DNA from: Desulfarculaceae bacterium
Lineage (GTDB): Bacteria; Desulfobacterota; Desulfarculia; Desulfarculales; Desulfarculaceae
Direction: 5' to 3'
DNA: 64,000 nt
NCBI GenBank assembly: GCA_020444545.1
Contig: JAHLKT010000006.1
Location: 186,001-250,000, forward strand
The notes beneath the pieces were generated by a model, which was given only the letters and a program-made list of their open reading frames with translations, was not told the origin of the DNA and made no database searches. The stretch's first letter is position 1. Each line of letters opens with the position of its first letter. This document shows, piece by piece, positions 34,353 to 46,080 of this stretch. Made by a program: the position numbers and the translations under genes.

Positions 34353-35144
34353 ATGGACTATGAAATGATCCTGTTCGAGACCCAGGGCCCGGTGGCCGTG
34401 GTCACCATCAACCGTCCCAAGGCCATGAACGCCCTGAGCCCCCAGGTGGTGGCCGAGATCGACCACGCCATGAAAGCGGTGATGGCCGATGACGACCTGC
34501 GCGTGGTGGTCCTCACCGGCGCAGGCGATAAGGCCTTCGTGGCCGGGGCCGACATCGCGGCCATGAGCAAGATGACCCCCCTGGAAGGCCGGGCCTTTTC
34601 CCGCGCCGGCCAGAAGGTGCTCTTCGACCTGGAGAACATGGCCAAGCCGGTGATCGCGGCGGTGAACGGCTTCGCGCTGGGCGGCGGCTGCGAGATCGCC
34701 ATGGCCTGCGACTTCATCTACGCGGCGGACAACGCCAAGTTCGGCCAGCCCGAGATCAACCTGGGCATCATCCCCGGCTTTGGCGGCACCCAGCGGCTCA
34801 GCCGCCTGGTGGGCAAGAACTGGGCCATGGAGCTGTGCCTCACCGGCGCCATCATTAGCGCGGCCGAGGCCAAGGAGATCGGCCTGGTCAACCGCGTGTT
34901 CCCCGGCGAGGAGCTCATGGCCGCGGCCATGAAGACCGCCCAAGGCATCGCGGCCAAGGGCCGGGTGGCCACCCGGGCCATCAAGGAGCTGATCAACCAG
35001 GGCTACGACATGTCCCTGGAGCGGGCCATCCCCATGGAGGCGGAGTGCTTCGCCACCTGCTTCGCCAGCCCGGATCAGGCCGAGGGCATGGGCGCCTTCC
35101 TGGAGAAGCGCAAGCCCGATTTCAAGGGCGGACTGGACAAGTAA
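34353..35144 (+). CDS. Enoyl-CoA hydratase (crotonase type)
   Basis: 263 residues. Both catalytic glutamates are present: Glu114 in GGGCEIAMACD and Glu134 in FGQPEINLGIIPG. The oxyanion-hole stretch FVAGADI is near residue 62. It adds water to trans-2-enoyl-CoA, probably crotonyl-CoA, given thiolases upstream and acyl-CoA dehydrogenases downstream. No 3-hydroxyacyl-CoA dehydrogenase is in this cluster. A terminator follows. Confidence 0.94.
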   Translation: MDYEMILFETQGPVAVVTINRPKAMNALSPQVVAEIDHAMKAVMADDDLRVVVLTGAGDKAFVAGADIAAMSKMTPLEGRAFSRAGQKVLFDLENMAKPVIAAVNGFALGGGCEIAMACDFIYAADNAKFGQPEINLGIIPGFGGTQRLSRLVGKNWAMELCLTGAIISAAEAKEIGLVNRVFPGEELMAAAMKTAQGIAAKGRVATRAIKELINQGYDMSLERAIPMEAECFATCFASPDQAEGMGAFLEKRKPDFKGGLDK

Positions 35145-35150
35145 TTGCGC

Positions 35151-35185
35151 ACGGCCCCGAAGGCTCATAACGCCTTCGGGGCCGT
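35151..35185 (+). terminator. Terminator-like hairpin after the enoyl-CoA hydratase
   Basis: A 14-bp nearly perfect stem (35151-35164 with 35172-35185) with a seven-base loop. The bases that follow are only moderately T-rich (TGTCGTAT). Position, seven bases after the stop, supports a transcription end. Confidence 0.65.
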
Positions 35186-35274
35186 TGTCGTATAAGATAA
35201 CCCCTAATAACCAAACGCCACCGCCTCGGGCGGCGGGCGTCCGCGCGGCATTTTTTTCTTTCGAGGTGTAAGCC

Positions 35275-36423
35275 ATGAATTTCGCTTTGACCGAAGAACA
35301 ACAGATGGTCAAGGACACGGCGGCCCGGATCGCCGACGAGGACCTGAAGCCCAAGGCGGCGGAGTTTGACCAGTCCCACCAGCACCCAGCCGAGGCCTGC
35401 CAGGCCCTGGGCGAGCTGGGCTTCATGGGCATCGCGGTGCCCGAGGAGTACGGCGGCGCGGGCATGGACTACGTGTCCTACGTCCTGGCCCTGAGCGAGA
35501 TAAGCCGGGGCGACGCCAGCGTGGGCGTGATCATGAGCGTGAACAACTCGCTCTACTGCTTCCCGGTGATGACCTTCGGCAACGAGGAGCAGAAAAAGGC
35601 CTTCCTCACCCCGGTGGCCTCCGGCGCCAAGATCGGCTGCTACGGCCTCACCGAGGCGGGCGCGGGCTCCGACCCGGCCTCCATGCGCACCACCGCCGTT
35701 TTGGACGGCAACGAGTGGGTGATCAACGGCGAGAAAAAGTTCATCACCAACGGCAACGTGGCCTCTTATGCCGTGATCGCGGCGGTGACCGACAGGGCCG
35801 CCGGGGCCAAAGGCATCAGCTCCTTCGTGGTGGACCTGGAGAACACCAAGGGCTTCTCCGTGGGCCGGGTGGAGGACAAGCTGGGCATCTGCGCCAGCGG
35901 CACCTCGGAGCTGGTCTTCGAGGACGCGCGCATACCCAAGGAGAACCTGCTGGGCCAGGAGGGCGGCGGCCTCAAGCAAATGCTCACCACCCTGGACAGC
36001 GGCCGCATCGGCATCGGCTCCCAGGCTCTGGGCATCGGCAAGGCGGTGTTGGAAGAGGCCATCCAGTACGCCGGCGAGCGCGAGCAGTTTGGCCGGCCCA
36101 TATCGGCCTTCCAGGCCATCCAGTGGAAGCTGGCCGACATGGCCGCGGCCCTGGAGGCGGCGGAGCTTCTCTTGCTCAAGGCCGCCTGGATGGAAGACCA
36201 GCACATGCACTTTGAGAAGAACTCGGCCATGGCCAAGATGTTCGCCTCCGACGCGGCCATGAACGCGGCCATCGAGGGCGTGCAGATCCTGGGCGGCTAC
36301 GGGTACTGCAAGGAGTACCCCATGGAGCGCCACATGCGCGATGCCAAGATCACCCAGATCTACGAGGGAACCAACGAGATCATGCGCCTGGTCATCGCCC
36401 GCAACCTGCTGAAAAAGAAGTAG
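35275..36423 (+). CDS. Acyl-CoA dehydrogenase (butyryl-CoA dehydrogenase-like)
   Basis: 382 residues. It carries the FAD/substrate motif GLTEAGAGSDPASM and the C-terminal QIYEGTNEIMRLVIAR with the catalytic Glu at about 364. Sequence style resembles short-chain enzymes (FALTEEQQMVKDTAARIADE at the start). It would take electrons to an Etf, with the nearest etfBA at 6.8-8.8 kb. Downstream is meaB. ATG 35275 is preceded by CGAGGTG. Confidence 0.93.
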   Translation: MNFALTEEQQMVKDTAARIADEDLKPKAAEFDQSHQHPAEACQALGELGFMGIAVPEEYGGAGMDYVSYVLALSEISRGDASVGVIMSVNNSLYCFPVMTFGNEEQKKAFLTPVASGAKIGCYGLTEAGAGSDPASMRTTAVLDGNEWVINGEKKFITNGNVASYAVIAAVTDRAAGAKGISSFVVDLENTKGFSVGRVEDKLGICASGTSELVFEDARIPKENLLGQEGGGLKQMLTTLDSGRIGIGSQALGIGKAVLEEAIQYAGEREQFGRPISAFQAIQWKLADMAAALEAAELLLLKAAWMEDQHMHFEKNSAMAKMFASDAAMNAAIEGVQILGGYGYCKEYPMERHMRDAKITQIYEGTNEIMRLVIARNLLKKK

Positions 36424-36462
36424 GGCGCAAGCCAAGGAGAGGAGACGGCCCCGGCCGGATTC

Positions 36463-37428
36463 ATGACAGCCCAAGAGAGAGCAGACAAAGTCCTGGCCGG
36501 TGACATCCGGGCCATCGCCCGGCTGATGCGCGACATCGACGACGGCGAGCCGGGCTGGCGCGAGGTGCTGGCCTTGCTCTATCCCCATGCGGGCCACTCC
36601 CGCATCATCGGGCTCACCGGCTCGCCGGGGGTGGGCAAGTCAACCCTCACCGATGTCCTGGTGGAGCGCTTCCGCGCGGCGGGCCTCACCGTGGGCGTGG
36701 TGGCGGTGGACCCCACCAGCCCCTTTTCGGGCGGGGCCATATTGGGCGACCGCATCCGCATGCAGCGCCATGCCACCGACGAGGGAGTGTTCATCCGCTC
36801 CCTGGCCACCCGGGGCCACTTCGGCGGGCTGACCGCCTCGGCCCGGGGCGTGGTCACGGTCATGGAGGCCATGGGCCGCGACGTGATCCTGGTGGAGACC
36901 GTGGGCGTGGGCCAGGACGAGGTGGAGATCGTGCGCATGGCCGACACCACGGTGATCGTCACCGTGCCCGGCCTGGGCGACGACATCCAGGCCATCAAGG
37001 CGGGCATCCTGGAGGCTGGCGACATCTTCGTGGTCAACAAGATGGACCGCGACGGGGTGGGGCGCACCGTGCAGGAGCTCAGGAACATGCTGGCCCTGAG
37101 CGGCGGGCATGAGCGCCGGGCCGGTTGGGAGCCGCCGGTGCTGACCACCAGTGCCCTGGACGGCCGGGGCCTGCCCGAGCTGATAGACGCCTTGGACGGG
37201 CACGAGAAGGTGCTGGCCGCCGACGGGGGCAAGCTCTTGAAGGCCCGCCGCCGCGAGGGCCTTAGGCGCGAGCTCTTGGACCTGATCCAGAGCGGCATCA
37301 TGGAGCGGCTGGTGGCCCGCCTGGAAGCGGGCGATGGCATGGCCCCCTTGGTGGAGCGGGTCATGAGCGGCGGCGAAGACCCTTACTCGGTTAGCGACGA
37401 GGTGATTAACAAGGCCCTGGGCGAGTAG
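36463..37428 (+). CDS. meaB: MeaB/ArgK-type GTPase, methylmalonyl-CoA mutase chaperone
   Basis: 321 residues. Walker A GSPGVGKST is at about residues 53-61, and G-domain motifs ETVGVGQDEVEI and VNKMD follow. MeaB proteins protect and reload B12-dependent acyl-CoA mutases. The mutase itself is not in the window. Between two acyl-CoA dehydrogenases, it suggests that propionyl- or branched-acyl-CoA is handled here. Confidence 0.92.
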   Translation: MTAQERADKVLAGDIRAIARLMRDIDDGEPGWREVLALLYPHAGHSRIIGLTGSPGVGKSTLTDVLVERFRAAGLTVGVVAVDPTSPFSGGAILGDRIRMQRHATDEGVFIRSLATRGHFGGLTASARGVVTVMEAMGRDVILVETVGVGQDEVEIVRMADTTVIVTVPGLGDDIQAIKAGILEAGDIFVVNKMDRDGVGRTVQELRNMLALSGGHERRAGWEPPVLTTSALDGRGLPELIDALDGHEKVLAADGGKLLKARRREGLRRELLDLIQSGIMERLVARLEAGDGMAPLVERVMSGGEDPYSVSDEVINKALGE

Positions 37429-37449
37429 CCCAGCGGGCGGGAGCGGAAA

Positions 37450-38001
37450 ATGGCACGCAAGGTCAAACGGCAATCCCTGGGGCAGCGCATCGGCCGCCTG
37501 CGGGAAAGCCAGGAAATGAGCCTGGAGACCCTGGCCAACATGACCGGGCAATCGGTGGAGACCCTGGCCCAGATCGAGAAGGACGAGAAGATTCCGCCCG
37601 TGGCCTTGCTGCTAACTCTGTCGCGGGCCCTGGAAGTGGACAGCGGCGAGCTACTCAAGGACGAGGACGAGGCCGAGGCTGCCGAGCGCCGCGTGGAGGC
37701 GGTGAAGAAGCGCACCGACCGCTACTCCTACCGCGTGCTCACCCCGGAGGCGGGCCACCGCCACCTCAAGAGCTTCCTGGTTACCATCGACCCCACCAGC
37801 GACCTGGAAGGCGCGGGCTATCAGCACGAGGGCGAGGAGTTCGTCTACGTGCTCTCCGGCGAGGTGGAGGTCAAGGTTGGCCAGAACCTCAACCGTCTCG
37901 CGGTTGGCGACAGTCTGCATTTCAACTCCAGCCTGGTGCACACCCTGAAAAACCCCGGCGACGAAACCACCGAGCTGCTGGTCGTACTCTACACTCCATA
38001 A
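37450..38001 (+). CDS. XRE-family regulator with C-terminal cupin domain
   Basis: 183 residues. An N-terminal helix-turn-helix (about 8-65, QRIGRLRESQEMSLETLANM) and a C-terminal cupin_2 barrel (about 105-180, HEGEEFVYVLSGEVEVKVG). The two domains are joined by a charged linker. Regulators of this design often control genes for the metabolism of small acids, with the cupin sensing a ligand. It lies between meaB and an acyl-CoA dehydrogenase, so it is a candidate local regulator. Confidence 0.9.
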   Translation: MARKVKRQSLGQRIGRLRESQEMSLETLANMTGQSVETLAQIEKDEKIPPVALLLTLSRALEVDSGELLKDEDEAEAAERRVEAVKKRTDRYSYRVLTPEAGHRHLKSFLVTIDPTSDLEGAGYQHEGEEFVYVLSGEVEVKVGQNLNRLAVGDSLHFNSSLVHTLKNPGDETTELLVVLYTP

Positions 38002-38016
38002 AGCCGGGAGCGCGCC

Positions 38017-39171
38017 ATGGCCTTTGTGCTCAGCGAAGAGCAGGTGATGATCCAAACCCTGGCCCGGGACTTTGCCAGGGAGGTGCTTTTGCCCACCGCC
38101 GCCGCGCGCGACCGCAGCCATGAGTTCCCCCGCGAGAACCTGTTGCAAATGGGCGAGCTGGGCTTCATGGGCATGATGGTGCCCGAGAAGTACGGCGGGG
38201 TGGGCGTGGACACGGTGAGCTACGCCCTGGCGCTCAGCGAGATCGCCTATGGCTGCGCCAGCACGGCGGTGGTGATGAGCGTGCACAACTCCATCGCCTG
38301 CGAGGCCATCCTGCGCTTCGGCTCCGAGGAGCAGAAGCAGCACTGGCTGCCCCAGATGACCAGCGGCGATTGCATCGGCGCCTTTGCCCTCACCGAGCCC
38401 GGCGCGGGCTCAGACCCCTCCAGCCAGCGCACCAGCGCGGTGCTGGACGGCGACGAATGGGTGATCAACGGCACCAAGCAGTTCATCACCACCGGCAAGA
38501 ACGCGGGCGTGGTCATCGTCACCGCGGTCAACGACAAGAACAAGCGGCACCGGGGCATAAGCGCCTTTCTGGTGCCCAAGGGCACGCCGGGCCTGATCGT
38601 GTCTCGGCTGGAGGACAAGCTGGGACTGAGGGCCAGCGATACCGCGCAGTTGGTGTTCGAAGACTGCCGCATCCCGGCGGAGAACGTGCTTGGCAAGCCG
38701 GGCGACGGCTTCCGCGTGGCCATGACCTGCCTGGACGGCGGACGCATCGGCATCTCGGCCCAGTCGGTGGGCGTGGCCAGCGCCTGTTTGGACGAGGCCA
38801 TCGACTTCACCCGCAACCGGGAGCAGTTCGGCCGGGCCATCAGCGACTTTCAGGGCATCCGCTGGAAGCTGGCCGACATGGCCACCCAGATCGAGGCGGC
38901 GCGCCTTTTGTGCCTCAACGCGGCCAGCCTCAAGGACCTGGGCAAGCGCTACTCCATGCAGGCCTCCATGGCCAAGCTCTTCGCCTCAGAGATGGTGCAG
39001 CAGGTGGCCGGCCAGGCCATTCAGATGCACGGCGGCTACGGCTTCAGCACAGAGTACAGCGCGGAGCGCCACTACCGCGATGCCCGGGTGTTCACCATCT
39101 ACGAAGGCACCAGCGAGATTCAGCGCATCGTGATCAGCAACAACCTGATCGGCCCGCCCATGGTGCGATAA
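38017..39171 (+). CDS. Acyl-CoA dehydrogenase
   Basis: 384 residues. FALTEPGAGSDPSSQ binds the cofactor and TIYEGTSEIQRIVI carries the catalytic Glu (about 363). Closely similar in design to the enzymes at 5635 and 35275 but clearly distinct, so the three probably have different chain-length or branching preference. Begins 15 bases after the XRE-cupin gene. Followed by a repeat-rich gap. Confidence 0.93.
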   Translation: MAFVLSEEQVMIQTLARDFAREVLLPTAAARDRSHEFPRENLLQMGELGFMGMMVPEKYGGVGVDTVSYALALSEIAYGCASTAVVMSVHNSIACEAILRFGSEEQKQHWLPQMTSGDCIGAFALTEPGAGSDPSSQRTSAVLDGDEWVINGTKQFITTGKNAGVVIVTAVNDKNKRHRGISAFLVPKGTPGLIVSRLEDKLGLRASDTAQLVFEDCRIPAENVLGKPGDGFRVAMTCLDGGRIGISAQSVGVASACLDEAIDFTRNREQFGRAISDFQGIRWKLADMATQIEAARLLCLNAASLKDLGKRYSMQASMAKLFASEMVQQVAGQAIQMHGGYGFSTEYSAERHYRDARVFTIYEGTSEIQRIVISNNLIGPPMVR

Positions 39172-39188
39172 GAGTTAGCCGAGTATTG

Positions 39189-39228
39189 GCGGAGGGGAAA
39201 CTTTTTTGGAAAAAAGTTTCCCCTCCGC
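39189..39228. repeat. 19-bp perfect inverted repeat with two-base loop
   Basis: Positions 39189-39207 pair with 39210-39228. The centre consists of runs of six T and six A, flanked by a GC-rich base, so it can fold as a hairpin on either strand. It may work as a bidirectional terminator for the two convergent genes. Confidence 0.8.
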
Positions 39229-39250
39229 GCCACCCCTTCAAAAAACTTCG

Positions 39251-39277
39251 CCGGATATTGCCCGAGGCAATATCCGG
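39251..39277. repeat. 12-bp inverted repeat
   Basis: Positions 39251-39262 pair with 39266-39277 around a three-base loop (CGA). Arm sequence CCGGATATTGCC. It sits 22 bases after the larger hairpin and could be part of the same mobile or structural element. Confidence 0.75.
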
Positions 39278-39329
39278 CCGTTGTTTTGGGCGGGGGACAA
39301 CGTACAACTCAAGCATTCTGTTGCAGGCC

Positions 39330-39374
39330 GAGATTGCCGCGTCGCCGCTGGGCAGCGGCTCCTCGCAATGACAA
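39330..39374 (-). repeat. Dispersed repeat copy (left, inverted)
   Basis: Read on the minus strand it runs from TTGTCATTGCGAGG through a GC-rich middle to GGCAATCTC. The same ends appear in the copy at 39395 in the opposite orientation. Elements with these ends are a commonly seen dispersed repeat in several bacterial phyla; I recall the motif but cannot search for copies. Confidence 0.6.
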
Positions 39375-39394
39375 TGGTGGATATATAGACAACG

Positions 39395-39437
39395 TTGTCA
39401 TTGCGAGGCGCGGCCATGGCCGGGCCGAAGCAATCTC
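39395..39437 (+). repeat. Dispersed repeat copy (right)
   Basis: It begins TTGTCATTGCGAGG and ends GAAGCAATCTC, 43 bases. Together with the left copy it makes a palindrome with a 20-base centre that contains ATATATAGAC. Confidence 0.6.
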
Positions 39438-39552
39438 TGCAACGAGTTGATGGTTAGGTGGAAATCGGGTGGTGCGCTAAATGAGAAAGGCAAGACAGCC
39501 CATGCTTCCTTGCCCCTTCCTTGCCAACCTTCCTAACTCTTAGCTCTTGAAG

Positions 39553-39858
39553 CTACTCAAACGGCTTGCTGGTGTAGCGGTAGGCGCGGAGTTTCTGCTC
39601 GGCATTGTCAAAGGTGAGCCACAGGCGCTCCTTGACCACGCCTGCTGTCTTTTCCTTTAGCCAGTAGGCGGTGAAGCGCTTGTCTGCGTGGTCCACGCTG
39701 GTGGGCTGGCCCCAGCGGGCCACGGCCTGGTCATAGGTGAGCACGCCCACGTCCTTGGCCAGCTCCTGGTCCACGTTGCCGAAGTGGCTGGCCGTGTTGC
39801 AGGCCGAGGCTAGCAACAGGCAGAAGAGCAGGGCGCTGGCGATACCGGCGCGGGACAT
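39553..39858 (-). CDS. Small lipoprotein of unknown function
   Basis: 101 residues. A lipoprotein signal peptide ends in LASAC with the lipidated Cys20. The mature part has a YDQAVARWGQPTSVD stretch resembling SmpA/OmlA-like folds, where a helix and small sheet form a compact domain. It starts three bases after the dnaE stop on the same strand, so it is probably co-transcribed. The role is unknown. Confidence 0.75.
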   Translation of the reverse strand: MSRAGIASALLFCLLLASACNTASHFGNVDQELAKDVGVLTYDQAVARWGQPTSVDHADKRFTAYWLKEKTAGVVKERLWLTFDNAEQKLRAYRYTSKPFE

Positions 39859-39860
39859 GC

Positions 39861-43331
<3,471 letters not shown>

Positions 43332-43392
43332 GGGCGATCTCTCATGGTTGTCAATGACGATTCAAGGTGTTCGCGATCGCCAACTCGCCGCA

Positions 43393-44496
43393 TTATTCGA
43401 AATCCACTTCACAGGATTCGGAAATTTCATCAAGGTAATCTGGTTTTATATATTGAACTAATGAAGAGATGTTTTCTAGGCTGGTTCTTAACGATGAAAA
43501 GGAGATGTAGCGACACATCTCGTACATAGGCGGCAAAAGACGGGAAAAAGTGGGGCGATTGACTTCAGAGATAACCTTATCTCTTCGGCCATCAGGGGCT
43601 ACGATAAATAAAGGGATATTCAGGTTAGGTTGCATTGCAATCAAATCGGATAACCGCAACAAACCTGAGTAGATAGATGTAGTGCTTTCTATTTCGAAGG
43701 CTGCGACAATACTGTTTCCTTGCAGCCACAGTACATCGATTAATTCAATTGTCTGATTCGTGGCAGCATCAAACTGCAAGGGTAGCTCTTTTCTTAGCTT
43801 TTTTAATGAGTCGAATCTTTGGGACCTCCATTTTTTCCCTTTATCATTTTTAGCGACCCAAACGTCGAGCCCCATGTCTGAACCAAATTTCAACAGTAGC
43901 CATTGTATTTCTGTGTGTTCATAAACTTGTTCTTTTTGAGAAGAAGTTTCGTTTCCTGCATTTTCTGACTCTGGCACTATTACCGGCCCGAATTTAGTTT
44001 TAAAGGCCTTTGGTCTGGTTTTGAGCTTTCCTTGATCAACGGGGCGATGTACTGGATTCTCTTTAGCATCAAACACAGCCTTGGTGACTATTTCGCCATC
44101 GGCAACTTTCCATCTGGCGGGTGAACCTCGTAGATGTCCAGTCCAAGCGTTTGGATGAGATAAATTTTCAAAGATAGAGAGCTGTTCTTTAAGCTCCTTG
44201 ATCGGAACCGCAGTTTCAGGAGTAAGACCTACTAAAACTTTAACTTTTACTCTGCATGGGAAGGGGCTGTCTTCCCAAATTTTACTCTCGTCTTTGAAAG
44301 GATCACTGGTGATCTCCATTATGGCGATAAACCTAGAGACACCTATTAAATAGCAGAGAAAATAATCGCCAGGCTTAGTTCTTTTCAACATATTCAATCT
44401 ATGCTCACTGAAACCACTAGTGTCACCACCGGCAGCTAGAAATTCCTGCCAGGTTTTCCATGTAAACAGGTTTAACCAGTAGTTCCGTGGAGCCAT
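43393..44496 (-). CDS. EVE-like domain fused to PD-(D/E)XK-like nuclease domain (possible modification-dependent restriction factor)
   Basis: 367 residues. Residues 1-140 resemble an EVE/PUA-like domain: YWLNLFTWKTWQEF at the start, then a KPGDYFLCYLIGVSRFIAIMEI-like strand region with a typical Gly-Asp turn. Residues about 190-350 look like a PD-(D/E)XK fold: a helix with Glu194/Glu196, then IDVLWL (Asp254), a short turn and AAFEIEST (Glu268, Glu270), followed by a conserved TSIYSGLLRLSDLI stretch. Base composition is far lower in GC than neighbours (26/60 and 21/60 in two sampled lines against 40/60 in dnaE). It has an AAGGGGGG ribosome site. EVE domains are known to bind modified bases. 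Restriction function is inference. Confidence 0.65.
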   Translation of the reverse strand: MAPRNYWLNLFTWKTWQEFLAAGGDTSGFSEHRLNMLKRTKPGDYFLCYLIGVSRFIAIMEITSDPFKDESKIWEDSPFPCRVKVKVLVGLTPETAVPIKELKEQLSIFENLSHPNAWTGHLRGSPARWKVADGEIVTKAVFDAKENPVHRPVDQGKLKTRPKAFKTKFGPVIVPESENAGNETSSQKEQVYEHTEIQWLLLKFGSDMGLDVWVAKNDKGKKWRSQRFDSLKKLRKELPLQFDAATNQTIELIDVLWLQGNSIVAAFEIESTTSIYSGLLRLSDLIAMQPNLNIPLFIVAPDGRRDKVISEVNRPTFSRLLPPMYEMCRYISFSSLRTSLENISSLVQYIKPDYLDEISESCEVDFE

Positions 44497-44520
44497 TTAA
44501 CCCCCCTTGGAGATAGCTGC

Positions 44521-46080
44521 CTACTCCCACTCAATGGTGCTGGGTGGCTTACTTGAAATATCCAACACCACCCGGTTTATCCCGGCCACCTCGTTGATGA
44601 TGCGGCTGCTCAGCTTGGCCAAAAGCTCATAGGGCACGCGAGACCAGTCGGCGGTCATGGCGTCCACGCTGTCCACGATGCGCAGGGCCACCACGTCCTC
44701 GTAGGTGCGCTCGTCGCCCATTACGCCCACGGTCTTTACCGGCACCATCACCGCGAAGGACTGCCACACCTTGGTGTAGAGGTCCGCCGCGCGCATCTCC
44801 TCCTGCACGATGGCATCGGCCTCGCGCAAGGTGCGCAAACGGGCGCGGGTCACCTCGCCCATGATGCGGATGGCCAGGCCGGGGCCGGGGAAGGGCTGGC
44901 GGCTGACAATGGATTCGGGCAGGCCCAGCTCGCGGCCCACCTCGCGGCACTCGTCCTTGAACAATTCCCTCAGCGGCTCCACCAGCTTGAGCTTCATCTT
45001 CTCGGGCAGGCCGCCCACGTTGTGGTGGCTCTTGATCACCGCGCTGGGGCCCTTGAAGCTCACGCTCTCGATCACGTCGGGGTACAGCGTGCCTTGGGCC
45101 AGGTACTCCACCTCGCCCAGCTTCTTGGCCTCGGCCTCGAACACCTCGATGAAGGTGTGGCCGATGATGCGGCGCTTCTCTTCCGGGTCGGTGACCCCGG
45201 CCAAACGGTCCAGGAACAGATCGGCCGCGTCCACCACCACCAGGTTCAGGCCGAACACGTCGCGGAACAGGCCCGCCACCTCGGAGACCTCGCCCGACCG
45301 GAGCACCCCGTTGTCCACGAAGATGCTGGTCAGGTCCTTGCCGATGGCCTTGTGCAATAGGAGCGCAACCACCGAGGAGTCCACCCCGCCGCTAAGGGCG
45401 CAGATGACCTTCTGGCCGCCCAGGCGCTGCTTGAAATCGTTGATGGTGGCTTCGGCGAAGTTGTGCATGGTCCAGATGGGCTCGCAGCCGCAATCGCCCA
45501 AGACGAAGGCGGCCAGCATGGCCGCGCCGCCCGGGGTGTGGGCCACCTCGGGGTGGAACTGCACTCCGTAGATGCGCCGCTCGATGTCGCCCATGGCCGC
45601 CACCGGCGAGTTGCCGGTCACCGCCATGGCCTCGAAGCCCTGGGGCAGCTTTTCGATGCGGTCGCCGTGGCTCATCCACACCGGCTGGGGCTCGTCCTGG
45701 TCGGTGTCGCGGAAGGGGCCGCTGAGCTTGTGTATCTCCAGCTTGGCCGGGCCGTACTCGCGCTTGGCGCCCTTGGCCACCACTCCGCCCAACAGGTGGG
45801 TGATGATCTGCATCCCGTAGCAGATGCCCAACACCGGCACGCCCAGGGCGAAGATGCCCTGATCCACGCTGGGGGCCCCGGGCTCGTAGCAGGAGGCCGG
45901 GCCGCCCGAGAGGATGATGCCCTTGGGCGTGTAGGCCCGGATCTCCTCCATGGGCATGGTGCAGGGATGGATTTCGCAGTAGACCCGCGCCTCGCGCACC
46001 CGGCGCGCGATGAGCTGGGTGGTCTGGGAGCCGAAGTCCAGGATCAGGATTTTCTGCTGGTGTAGCTCGCTCACTATCAC
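44521..46080 (-). CDS. guaA: GMP synthase (glutamine-hydrolysing)
   Basis: 519 residues. The N-terminal class I glutamine amidotransferase has GICYGMQ (catalytic Cys) and FHPEVAHT; the central ATP-pyrophosphatase has the P-loop SGGVDSSV; the C-terminal dimerisation domain ends PPSTIEWE, the invariant ending. It makes GMP from XMP. Its start overlaps the guaB stop (ATGA). Confidence 0.97.
   Translation of the reverse strand: MIVSELHQQKILILDFGSQTTQLIARRVREARVYCEIHPCTMPMEEIRAYTPKGIILSGGPASCYEPGAPSVDQGIFALGVPVLGICYGMQIITHLLGGVVAKGAKREYGPAKLEIHKLSGPFRDTDQDEPQPVWMSHGDRIEKLPQGFEAMAVTGNSPVAAMGDIERRIYGVQFHPEVAHTPGGAAMLAAFVLGDCGCEPIWTMHNFAEATINDFKQRLGGQKVICALSGGVDSSVVALLLHKAIGKDLTSIFVDNGVLRSGEVSEVAGLFRDVFGLNLVVVDAADLFLDRLAGVTDPEEKRRIIGHTFIEVFEAEAKKLGEVEYLAQGTLYPDVIESVSFKGPSAVIKSHHNVGGLPEKMKLKLVEPLRELFKDECREVGRELGLPESIVSRQPFPGPGLAIRIMGEVTRARLRTLREADAIVQEEMRAADLYTKVWQSFAVMVPVKTVGVMGDERTYEDVVALRIVDSVDAMTADWSRVPYELLAKLSSRIINEVAGINRVVLDISSKPPSTIEWE

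Larger units (their letters stand above)
39172..39552. other. Repeat-rich non-coding gap
   Basis: This 381-base stretch separates an acyl-CoA dehydrogenase from a convergent lipoprotein gene and contains no supported gene. It holds two long perfect hairpins (39189-39228 and 39251-39277) and an inverted pair of a dispersed repeat (39330-39437), all given separately. The remaining 39440-39552 shows nothing recognisable beyond a purine-rich run. Confidence 0.7.

Noticed and set aside
39189-39437. Insertion sequence in the repeat-rich gap
   Set aside because: Inverted repeats are present but there is no transposase frame or fragment between or near them.
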